From an uncultured Paracoccaceae bacterium (GTDB lineage: Bacteria; Pseudomonadota; Alphaproteobacteria; Rhodobacterales; Rhodobacteraceae), in the NCBI GenBank assembly GCA_947493745.1, contig CANLSM010000004.1:62001-126000 (forward strand): a stretch of DNA of 64,000 nucleotides, read 5' to 3'. The number at the start of each line of letters is the position of its first letter. Positions within the stretch are counted from its first letter, which is position 1. The notes beneath the pieces were generated by a model, which was given only the letters and a program-made list of their open reading frames with translations, did not search any database and was not told the origin of the DNA. Shown piece by piece: positions 55,632-62,945 of this stretch. The position numbers and the translations under genes were made by a program.

Positions 55632-56795
55632 ATGAATGCTGTGACCAAATTCGAGGATCTGGAAGTCGGCTATGACATCCCCGCCGCCATCGGCATGGAT
55701 GAGGCTGACATCCAGACCCCCTGCCTCGTTCTCGATCTTGACGCGCTGGAGCGCAACATCACCAAGATGGGCAACTTCGCCAAGCAGATGGGCGTGCGCC
55801 ACCGGGTGCATGGCAAGATGCATAAATCCGTCGATGTCGCCAAGCTGCAGGAGCGGCTCGGCGGGTCCTGCGGCGTTTGCTGTCAGAAGGTGAGCGAGGC
55901 CGAAGTGTTCGCCCGCGGCGGCATCAGGGATGTTCTAGTCTCCAATCAGGTGACCGATCCGCAGAAAATCGACCGTCTGGCGCGCCTGCCGAAACTGGGG
56001 GCACGGACGATCTGCTGCGTCGATGATCTCGTCAATGTCACCGCCTTGTCGGCGGCGGCTAAACGACACGGAACCACAATCGAGTGCCTGGTCGAGATCG
56101 ACTGCGGCGCTGGCCGCTGCGGTGTGAATTCGACGCCAGCGGTCATCGAGATCGCGAAGGCCATCGATGCTGCCAGCGGGCTGAAATTCGCAGGCATTCA
56201 GGCCTATCAGGGCGCGATGCAGCATCTCGACAGCTACGATGAGCGCAAGGCGAAGATAGACATCGCGGTCGCTATGGTCAGAGATGCTGTCGACGCCCTG
56301 AAGGCCGATGGTCTGGATTGCGATATCGTAGGTGGCGGCGGCACCGGTTCGTACTATTTCGAAGGCAATTCAGGCGTCTATAACGAGCTTCAATGCGGAT
56401 CCTACGCATTCATGGACGCTGATTACGGCCGCATTCTCGACAAGGATGGCAAGCGCATAGATCAGGGTGAATGGGAGAATGCACTCTTCATTCTGACAAC
56501 GGTCATGAGCCACACCAAGGCCGACAAGGCGATCTGCGATGCTGGCCTGAAGGCGCAATCGGTTGACTCCGGGCTGCCGGTGATTTTCGGGCGCGAGGAT
56601 GTGGCGTATGTCAAATGCTCCGATGAGCATGGTGTGATCGCGGATCCCGACGGCGTCTTGAAGGTGAATGACAAGCTGAAGCTGGTCCCGGGCCATTGCG
56701 ATCCGACCTGCAACGTCCATGACTGGTATGTTGGTGTCAGGGGCGGCAAGGTTGAAACGCTCTGGCCGGTCAGTGCGCGCGGCAAGGCGTTCTAG
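55632..56795 (+). CDS. bhcC: Beta-hydroxyaspartate aldolase BhcC
   Basis: A fold-type III PLP and metal-dependent aldolase (DSD1/D-threonine aldolase family) that condenses glycine and glyoxylate into (2R,3S)-beta-hydroxyaspartate, the key carbon-carbon bond of the cycle. The 387-residue protein has the PLP lysine in HGKMHKS (K62), GGGGTGSYYF as phosphate loop and the metal ligands in PGHCDPTCN. GGAGG precedes ATG 55632. Confidence 0.94.
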   Translation: MNAVTKFEDLEVGYDIPAAIGMDEADIQTPCLVLDLDALERNITKMGNFAKQMGVRHRVHGKMHKSVDVAKLQERLGGSCGVCCQKVSEAEVFARGGIRDVLVSNQVTDPQKIDRLARLPKLGARTICCVDDLVNVTALSAAAKRHGTTIECLVEIDCGAGRCGVNSTPAVIEIAKAIDAASGLKFAGIQAYQGAMQHLDSYDERKAKIDIAVAMVRDAVDALKADGLDCDIVGGGGTGSYYFEGNSGVYNELQCGSYAFMDADYGRILDKDGKRIDQGEWENALFILTTVMSHTKADKAICDAGLKAQSVDSGLPVIFGREDVAYVKCSDEHGVIADPDGVLKVNDKLKLVPGHCDPTCNVHDWYVGVRGGKVETLWPVSARGKAF

Positions 56796-56818
56796 AGTCG
56801 GCCCAGTCGTCCTTCCTG

Positions 56819-56850
56819 TCTTCGTCGATCTGTCGGCGAAGACCATTTTT
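56819..56850 (+). terminator. Terminator-like hairpin between bhcC and bhcD
   Basis: TCTTCGTCG and CGGCGAAGA form a nine-pair stem (one U-G) with a six-base loop, followed by CCA and five T. It lies 24 bases after bhcC and 18 before bhcD, so it could reduce bhcD expression or protect the upstream mRNA. Confidence 0.55.
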
Positions 56851-56867
56851 CCGAGGAACCGTTGCCC

Positions 56868-57833
56868 ATGTTCATCGTCTCCGAAGAGACCGCCGCCAGT
56901 CTGATCACCGAGGAAGCCGCCTTTGAGGCAGTCGAGGCGGTCTTTGCCGCGATGGCCCGGGGCGACGCCTACAATTTTCCCGTTGTCCGCGAGGCAATCG
57001 GGCACGCGGATGCGCTTTACGGCTTCAAATCGGGGTTTGACAGGGCGGGACTGTCGCTGGGTCTGAAGTCGGGCGGATACTGGCCTGGCAACATGGAAAA
57101 GGGGCTGACAAACCACCAATCGGTCGTGATCCTCTTTGACCCTGACACTGGCCGCCCCAGAGCAATGGTCGGCGGCAACGCCCTGACAGCCTACCGGACG
57201 GCTGCTGCCTCTTCCGTTTCCATCAGGTATCTCGCCCGAAAGGACGCACGGGTGCTCGGCATGGTCGGCGCCGGCCACCAATCCGCTTTCCAGATGCGCG
57301 CAGCCGCCCGGCAGCGACAGTTCGAGAAAGTGGTTGGTTGGAACTATCATCCGGACATGCTGGGCCGACTGGAGGAAACAGCGCGTGAGCTTGGACTCCC
57401 TTTCGAGGCGGTTGACCGCGAAACGCTCTGCCGACAGGCCGATGTGATCATCACAATAACGTCCGCATTCGAGCCGCAACTGATGTCGGACTGGATCAGA
57501 CCGGGCACGCATATCGCCTGCATGGGCACGGATACAAAGGGCAAGATGGAGGTCGAACCGGCCCTTCTTGGCCGAGCGACGGTTTTCACCGATGAGGTCG
57601 CCCAATCCGTCAGCATCGGCGAAGCGCAGCACGCCACCGGCATCGGGCTGATCACCGAGCGCGACATCACCGAGATCGGCAAGGTCATCAACGGCGATCA
57701 CGCCGGAAGAGCCGCAAGTGACGAGATCACCCTGTTCGACGGAACGGGCGTCGGCCTTCAGGATCTCTGCGTGGCAAGCTCCATCGTCGATCTCGCAAAT
57801 CAGGCGGGACACAGCACCGAAGTGGAGATCTGA
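56868..57833 (+). CDS. bhcD: Iminosuccinate reductase BhcD
   Basis: An NAD(P)H-dependent imine reductase of the ornithine cyclodeaminase/mu-crystallin family that converts iminosuccinate to L-aspartate, closing the cycle. The 321-residue protein has the substrate segment LKSGGYWPGN, the Rossmann motif VLGMVGAGHQSAFQMRA and IACMGTDTKGKMEVEP. ATG 56868 was chosen over TTG 56862 because GAGGAA is nine bases ahead. It is the last bhc gene and is followed by a copy of the dispersed repeat. Confidence 0.93.
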   Translation: MFIVSEETAASLITEEAAFEAVEAVFAAMARGDAYNFPVVREAIGHADALYGFKSGFDRAGLSLGLKSGGYWPGNMEKGLTNHQSVVILFDPDTGRPRAMVGGNALTAYRTAAASSVSIRYLARKDARVLGMVGAGHQSAFQMRAAARQRQFEKVVGWNYHPDMLGRLEETARELGLPFEAVDRETLCRQADVIITITSAFEPQLMSDWIRPGTHIACMGTDTKGKMEVEPALLGRATVFTDEVAQSVSIGEAQHATGIGLITERDITEIGKVINGDHAGRAASDEITLFDGTGVGLQDLCVASSIVDLANQAGHSTEVEI

Positions 57834-57929
57834 TCCCTTCGCCTGTCAAACCGGTATGCAGCCACCGCTGCGGTCTTGATATTTTACCCAACAAGAAGCA
57901 GGGGGCTTAACAGGCTTTCTTTTTGGCCC

Positions 57930-57951
57930 AAATATCCCCGCGCGGCGCGCG
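57930..57951. repeat. Dispersed 3'-end repeat, copy E (variant)
   Basis: AAATATCCCCG followed by the palindromic CGCGGCGCGCGG, about 100 bases after bhcD. The 5' half matches copies A-D; the right half differs, as in copy B. Confidence 0.55.
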
Positions 57952-58089
57952 GTCTCCGCACGGCAACGTGCTCAAGGGAATGTGCCCGGCACGGGCACTC
58001 CACTGAACAGCCGGACAATTGATACCGTCACATTTGCAAAGTTGCCAAGCGGGCTTTCTCTTGGCAATCAGACGAGCAAGGGGGTGACG

Positions 58090-59094
58090 ATGACAAAGAT
58101 CGCGATCAACGGGTTCGGACGTATCGGGCGCAGCATTCTGCGCGCGATGGTGGAGCGCGATATCCGCGATCTGTCAGTCATGGCGGTGAATGATCTGGCG
58201 GGGATCGAGCGGCTGGCGCATCTGCTGGAATTCGATTCCGTGCATGGTCGTTTCCCGGGACGGATCGAGATTAGCGGAGATACGCTTGATATCGGATTTG
58301 GCCCGATCCATTTCACCTCCCATCCCGACCCGGCGTCGCTTGACTGGACCGCCATCGATCTGGCTCTGGAATGCACCGGTGCGATGAACAACAGGGCAGC
58401 TGCCGTGCGTCATCTGGACAATGGATCCGCCCGAATTCTCGTCTCCGGCCCGTGCGAGGAGGCCGACCGCACGCTGATTTTCGGGGTGAATCAGAACGAT
58501 CTGCTGGCCACCGATCGCCTGATCTCGAACGCGTCCTGCACGACCAACTGTCTGGGACCGGTCGTAAAGGTGCTCGATGATGCTTTCGGCCTCGTTCAGG
58601 GCGACATGACCACGGTGCATTGCTATACAAATTCGCAACCACTCTCCGATCAGCCGCATGCAGATCCCTACCGGGGGCGGGCGGCTGCGCTTTCCATGAT
58701 CCCGACAACGACCTCGGCGATCGGACTGCTCTGTCAGGCCATGCCCCAGATGGCAGGCAAGCTCACCGGATCGGCCATTCGGGTGCCGACCCCCAATGTC
58801 TCTTGCGTTGAACTGAAATTCACGGCCCTCAAACCGCTTTCGGTCGAGGCGGTAAACCGGGTCATGCGGGATGCTGCGGATGGCGCACTGAAGGACATCA
58901 TCGAGGTCACGGACAAGCCTCTGGTTTCCACCGATCATAACCACTCGCCCTATTCTGCAATCTTTGCGGCAGAGCAGACCCGTGTTCTCCCCGGAGGCCT
59001 CGCCAGAATTCTGGCCTGGTATGACAATGAATGGGGGTTTGCCAACCGGATGATCGACATGGCCCGGCATCTCTCCGATGTACCAAGGGGATAG
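58090..59094 (+). CDS. gap: Type I glyceraldehyde-3-phosphate dehydrogenase, divergent
   Basis: A 334-residue GAPDH-fold enzyme. INGFGRIGRSILRAM (NAD binding), AVNDLA (Asp favouring NAD), the nucleophile in SNASCTTNC (C150), TVHCYTN (catalytic His) and WYDNEWGFANRM are present. The family TSTGAAKA segment is replaced by TTTSAIGL, and the C-terminal part STDHNHSPYSAI resembles erythrose-4-phosphate dehydrogenase. So the true substrate could be erythrose-4-phosphate or another aldehyde phosphate. GGGGGTGACG precedes ATG 58090. It lies 256 bases after bhcD on the same strand. Confidence 0.85.
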   Translation: MTKIAINGFGRIGRSILRAMVERDIRDLSVMAVNDLAGIERLAHLLEFDSVHGRFPGRIEISGDTLDIGFGPIHFTSHPDPASLDWTAIDLALECTGAMNNRAAAVRHLDNGSARILVSGPCEEADRTLIFGVNQNDLLATDRLISNASCTTNCLGPVVKVLDDAFGLVQGDMTTVHCYTNSQPLSDQPHADPYRGRAAALSMIPTTTSAIGLLCQAMPQMAGKLTGSAIRVPTPNVSCVELKFTALKPLSVEAVNRVMRDAADGALKDIIEVTDKPLVSTDHNHSPYSAIFAAEQTRVLPGGLARILAWYDNEWGFANRMIDMARHLSDVPRG

Positions 59095-59473
59095 CTACCA
59101 TACCCTCACGACAGGCGAGCAGATCGCGGTGCTCGCTCTGGGCGTTGTTCTTGCCGGCTTCTGTCTCTATGCCGTCTGGCGTTTTCCGGGTCGCTCCAGA
59201 CCGGTTCGGGCGGGATGGGCGGTTCTCGTCTTCTGGGGCTTTGTATGGCTCAGCCCGCAGGTCTACTACACGCTCTATCTGACCTTCTTTGATGGATTGC
59301 CGCTCCAGACTGTCATCCAGTCGCCCCCGGCCCTGGGCGAAATCCTCGCTCTTCTCACCTTTCAGGACAAGGTAGCACTTGCGGAGCATGGCAAGGGAAT
59401 ACTGGGCGTGGCGCTGATCCTTATCTCCCTGATCTTTCCGCCAAAACCCGACGTCAAATCAAAGAGCAGTTGA
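59078..59473 (+). CDS. Small membrane protein overlapping gap
   Basis: A 131-residue hypothetical protein with three hydrophobic helices (IAVLALGVVLAGFCLYAVW, AGWAVLVFWGFVWL, ILGVALILISLIF). It starts 17 bases before the gap stop, so it is probably translated from the same message. The family is not recognised. It is followed by a lipoprotein protease gene after 62 bases. Confidence 0.65.
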   Translation: MYQGDSYHTLTTGEQIAVLALGVVLAGFCLYAVWRFPGRSRPVRAGWAVLVFWGFVWLSPQVYYTLYLTFFDGLPLQTVIQSPPALGEILALLTFQDKVALAEHGKGILGVALILISLIFPPKPDVKSKSS

Positions 59474-59535
59474 CGAAGCCCGGTCTCCCGCCGCAGGAAT
59501 AGGCAAAGCGGACCTGACAAAACCTGGAGTTGACC

Positions 59536-60300
59536 GTGAAAAGACTGATCCTTGTGGCGGCCCTTGGACTGGGCGCATGCGACACAGAATACGCCATCCC
59601 CGAGGTCTCGACCGTGACCCCGATCACCGCTCAAAAGACCGAAGTGACCCGGTCCGCCAATGCAGGCGTTGCCGCGTTCCGGCGCGTGGCCTCAAGGGTC
59701 GAGCCGGTGGCCGAGGCCACATGTCGCGCGGAAAACTCGCAAGCCGCCGGCCGGTTCTGTGATTTCCGACTGGTCGTGGACAATCGTCCCAATCAGCCGC
59801 CCAACGCTTTCCAGTCCATCGGCAAGGACGGCCGCCCGGTGATCACGTTCAACATCGCCATGCTGCGCACAGCTCAGAACGATGATGAGCTTGCCTTCAT
59901 TCTGGGTCATGAGGCGGGTCACCAGATCGCGCAACATATCAACAAGGCAAGCACGCAGGCGACACTCGGTGGCATCCTGCTGGGCGGGATCGTGGCCGCA
60001 GCAGGCGGATCGCAGACAGCCGTTCGGGATGCCGCCAATATCGGCGGCTCGGTCGGCGCGCGTGCCTACAGCCAGACATTCGAACTGGAAGCAGACGTGA
60101 TCGGTACCTATATCGCTGACAGGGCGGGCTACAATGCACGGCGGGGCGCCCGGTCCTTTGCCAGGTTCTCGGGCGGCGGCGGGATCATGTCGACCCACCC
60201 GCCGTCGGGTCGGCGCCTGGCAACGGTCAACGCGACCGCGGACCGGATTGCGGCAGAGAAGGCGCGAGGCATCACGCCGCAACTGCCCAGACGACGCTGA
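59536..60300 (+). CDS. M48 family metalloprotease lipoprotein
   Basis: A 254-residue periplasmic zinc protease. The signal peptide ends in a lipobox (LGLGAC), giving a lipid-anchored enzyme. The zinc site is HEAGHQIAQH (HExxH), with the third ligand in FELEADVIGTYIADRAGYN. This resembles LoiP/YcaL or small Oma1-like peptidases involved in envelope quality control. GTG 59536 has GGAG seven bases upstream; TTG 59530 is too close to it. Confidence 0.87.
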   Translation: MKRLILVAALGLGACDTEYAIPEVSTVTPITAQKTEVTRSANAGVAAFRRVASRVEPVAEATCRAENSQAAGRFCDFRLVVDNRPNQPPNAFQSIGKDGRPVITFNIAMLRTAQNDDELAFILGHEAGHQIAQHINKASTQATLGGILLGGIVAAAGGSQTAVRDAANIGGSVGARAYSQTFELEADVIGTYIADRAGYNARRGARSFARFSGGGGIMSTHPPSGRRLATVNATADRIAAEKARGITPQLPRRR

Positions 60301-60398
60301 GCGAATTCCGGCACCACGGCGCCTCGTCCGCGTTCATGGGCGGGGTTGAATAATTCGATCTCGTAAACAGTTCTGAACAAACAAGGGGTAACAGAGAT

Positions 60399-61055
60399 AT
60401 GGCACTTAGAATCAACGACACGGCACCTGACTTCCAGGCCGACACAACAGACGGTCCGATCAGTTTTCACGACTGGATCGGCGACGGCTATGCAATCCTC
60501 TTCTCGCATCCCAAGGATTTCACGCCGGTCTGCACGACCGAGTTGGGCGTGATGGCCGGAATGGCGGGTGAGTTTGCCAAGCGCAACACCAAGATCCTCG
60601 GCATCTCGGTTGATCCGGTGGAGGATCATCATCGCTGGAAATCCGATATCCAGAGCTATTCCGGCAATGCGGTCGAATATCCAATGATCGGCGACCCCGA
60701 GATGAAGGTGGCCAAGCTCTATGACATGCTGCCGGCGGAGGCCTCGGGCGAACCCGGCAACCGGACGGCCGCGGACAACGCCACCGTACGCTCGGTCTTC
60801 ATCATCGGCCCCGACAAGAAAGTGAAGATGTCGATGACCTACCCGATGACCACGGGTCGGAATTTCGACGAGTTGCTGCGGACCATCGACTCGATCCAGA
60901 TGACGGCAAACCACAAGGTCGCGACGCCCGCAAACTGGAAACAGGGCGAGGATGTGATCATCACGCCTGCGGTCTCTGACGACGAGGCGACCGAAAAATT
61001 CGGAAGTTTCGACAAAGTTCTGCCCTACTTGCGGAAGACCAAGCAGCCGGGCTGA
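60399..61055 (+). CDS. 1-Cys peroxiredoxin (Prx6 family)
   Basis: A thiol peroxidase of 218 residues reducing peroxides in the cytosol. SHPKDFTPVCTTELG contains the peroxidatic Cys45; there is no second cysteine, which fits 1-Cys Prx6-type enzymes. The catalytic Arg is in NRTAADNATVRSVFIIGPD, and a C-terminal 1-cysPrx_C domain follows (ATPANWKQGEDVIITPAVSD). A GGGGTAACAGAG stretch precedes ATG 60399. Confidence 0.94.
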   Translation: MALRINDTAPDFQADTTDGPISFHDWIGDGYAILFSHPKDFTPVCTTELGVMAGMAGEFAKRNTKILGISVDPVEDHHRWKSDIQSYSGNAVEYPMIGDPEMKVAKLYDMLPAEASGEPGNRTAADNATVRSVFIIGPDKKVKMSMTYPMTTGRNFDELLRTIDSIQMTANHKVATPANWKQGEDVIITPAVSDDEATEKFGSFDKVLPYLRKTKQPG

Positions 61056-61078
61056 TTTCACTCAACGGAGGCGACGCC

Positions 61079-61540
61079 ATGGACAGACGGTTTTTCATTT
61101 GCGCCGGGGCGGCATCCGCCCTGGCAACCATGGCGTCGGGATCCGAGGATCTGCGCGGGGCAATCCTGCAATATGGCAATGCCGCGCGCCAGCAGGCTGG
61201 CCTCGCACCACTGCCGGTCGCACCTGAACTGGCGAATGTCGCGCAATCCTATGCGGCACTTATGGCGAGCACAGGTCAGTTCAGTCACACGGTTGGCGGC
61301 ACGGACGTCTCGGGCCGGGTCAGATCGGGCGGTTTCCGGGCGCGATATGCATCGGAAAACATCATGGGAATGACCGGCAACGGATCGGCCACCTCCATCG
61401 CCAACACGGTGATAACCCGCTGGCTGAACTCTGGCGGCCATCGCAAGAACCTCATGACCCGCAAGGCGCGCGCGACAGGGGTCGGTGTTGCTCAGGACAG
61501 CAGTGGCGTGTTCTTTATCTGCCAGGTTTTCGCGGGCTAG
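61079..61540 (+). CDS. CAP (SCP/PR1) domain-containing protein
   Basis: A 153-residue secreted protein of the cysteine-rich secretory/PR1 superfamily. After a signal peptide (MDRRFFICAGAASALATMASG) come the CAP elements: an AARQQAGLAPLPVAPELANV helix, FSHTVGG, YASENIMGMTGNGSA and WLNSGGHRKNLM, with the expected His, Glu, His residues. The function of bacterial CAP proteins is not clear. It follows the peroxiredoxin by 23 bases and may be cotranscribed. Its stop overlaps the convergent MATE gene. Confidence 0.88.
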   Translation: MDRRFFICAGAASALATMASGSEDLRGAILQYGNAARQQAGLAPLPVAPELANVAQSYAALMASTGQFSHTVGGTDVSGRVRSGGFRARYASENIMGMTGNGSATSIANTVITRWLNSGGHRKNLMTRKARATGVGVAQDSSGVFFICQVFAG

Positions 61541-62937
61541 CGCCGATGTCCAAAAAGCTGGACCAGTCGGGCCCGCACAGTGAAATGCGGCACCTGATCG
61601 ACCGTCGATGGGGCCTGCTCGACCTCTCGCAGTACCCTTGAGATCAGCCACAGGCTGATGGCGGCAAAGATCAGCGCGCCCGCCGCCTGTCCGATCAGCA
61701 CTCCCGGCGCTCCGAACAGATAGGCCCCGAGGATCACCGGCGGCACGGTGCCCAGCGTGTTGCGCCCCCAGTTCACCCATGTCGAGTAGAACGGGTGACC
61801 AAGATTGTTGAAGCCCGCATTACCGACAAAGAGAATGCCGGTGAAAAACCAGCTGAGCGCCAGTGGTCCGCAGAACAGAAACACCAGATCACGGCTCAGT
61901 CCCTCAGCACTGAAAAGGTCCGCAATAGGTGCGCGCAGCACGAAAAGAACCGCCGAGGCGAAGAGCACGTATATCGCCGTGAAGATCAGCCCCTCGCGAA
62001 CGGTCTGTCTGACGCGGTCGATCCGGGACGCTCCGAAATTCTGGCCGATGATCGGACCTATAGCCCCTGACAGCGCGAATATCAGCGCGAAGGCGACCGG
62101 GGTCAGACGTCCGATGATCGCGGCTCCCGCGACGGCCTCCTCCCCGAAGGCCGCCATGGAGCGGGTCACATAGGCGGCACCGAAGGGTGTTGCCAGGTTG
62201 GTCAGAAGGGCCGGAAAGGCGATCTGCCAGACAGGCGGCACATCGTTGATGACCTCGGTGGCCTTCAGCGGACTGAGGCCCCGATGCACCCGGATCAGCG
62301 GCCAGATTGCAACGGCTGCAATCGTGATCCGCGCGAGAACGGATGCAATGGCCGCCCCCTGCAGCTCCAATCCCATCCCGAAGATCAGGATCGGATCGAG
62401 AACCGCATTCACAAGCCCGCCTGCCAGGGTGGACCACATGGCGCGTTTCGCGTCGCCATGGGCGCGCAGAACCGCGCCTGCCGCCATGGCCAGCATCAGG
62501 ATCGGCATAGACGGGATGATGATCGAAAGATAGGAGACGCTGAGGTCCAGCGTCACACCGGACGCCCCCATCAGCCGCGCAAGCGGTACGATGTTCAGCC
62601 AGACGAGAATGGCCACCGCCACGGCGAGCAGGAACCCAAGGAACATGGCATGGGTGGCGGCTTCGCGGGCCCGCTCGGCATCGCCAGCACCAAGTGCCCG
62701 GGCAACGATTGCGCCCGCTGCGATGGCCATGGCGATGCTGACGGAAGTGGTCAGAAACAGGATCGAGCCGGCATAACCGATGGCTGCTGCCAGTTCCTCC
62801 TTGCCGAGCATGGAGATGAAGATCATGTCCACCAGATCGACGATGAAAACCGCCATCAGCCCCAGCGAGGACGTGGCCGACATCACGACGACATGGCGCA
62901 GCGGGCTTCCCGTCAGGAATTTTGCCTGCTCCGCCAC
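61537..62937 (-). CDS. MATE family efflux transporter (second copy)
   Basis: A 466-residue protein with about 12 membrane helices in two homologous halves. It starts with LTGSPLRHVVVMSATSSLG, a typical NorM-like N-terminus, and has GPIIGQNFGASRIDRVR, the classic MatE signature of the second half. It is not a close copy of the transporter at 741. It lies eight bases downstream of gltX on the same strand. Confidence 0.92.
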   Translation of the reverse strand: MAEQAKFLTGSPLRHVVVMSATSSLGLMAVFIVDLVDMIFISMLGKEELAAAIGYAGSILFLTTSVSIAMAIAAGAIVARALGAGDAERAREAATHAMFLGFLLAVAVAILVWLNIVPLARLMGASGVTLDLSVSYLSIIIPSMPILMLAMAAGAVLRAHGDAKRAMWSTLAGGLVNAVLDPILIFGMGLELQGAAIASVLARITIAAVAIWPLIRVHRGLSPLKATEVINDVPPVWQIAFPALLTNLATPFGAAYVTRSMAAFGEEAVAGAAIIGRLTPVAFALIFALSGAIGPIIGQNFGASRIDRVRQTVREGLIFTAIYVLFASAVLFVLRAPIADLFSAEGLSRDLVFLFCGPLALSWFFTGILFVGNAGFNNLGHPFYSTWVNWGRNTLGTVPPVILGAYLFGAPGVLIGQAAGALIFAAISLWLISRVLREVEQAPSTVDQVPHFTVRARLVQLFGHRR

Positions 62938-62945
62938 CGAACCGC

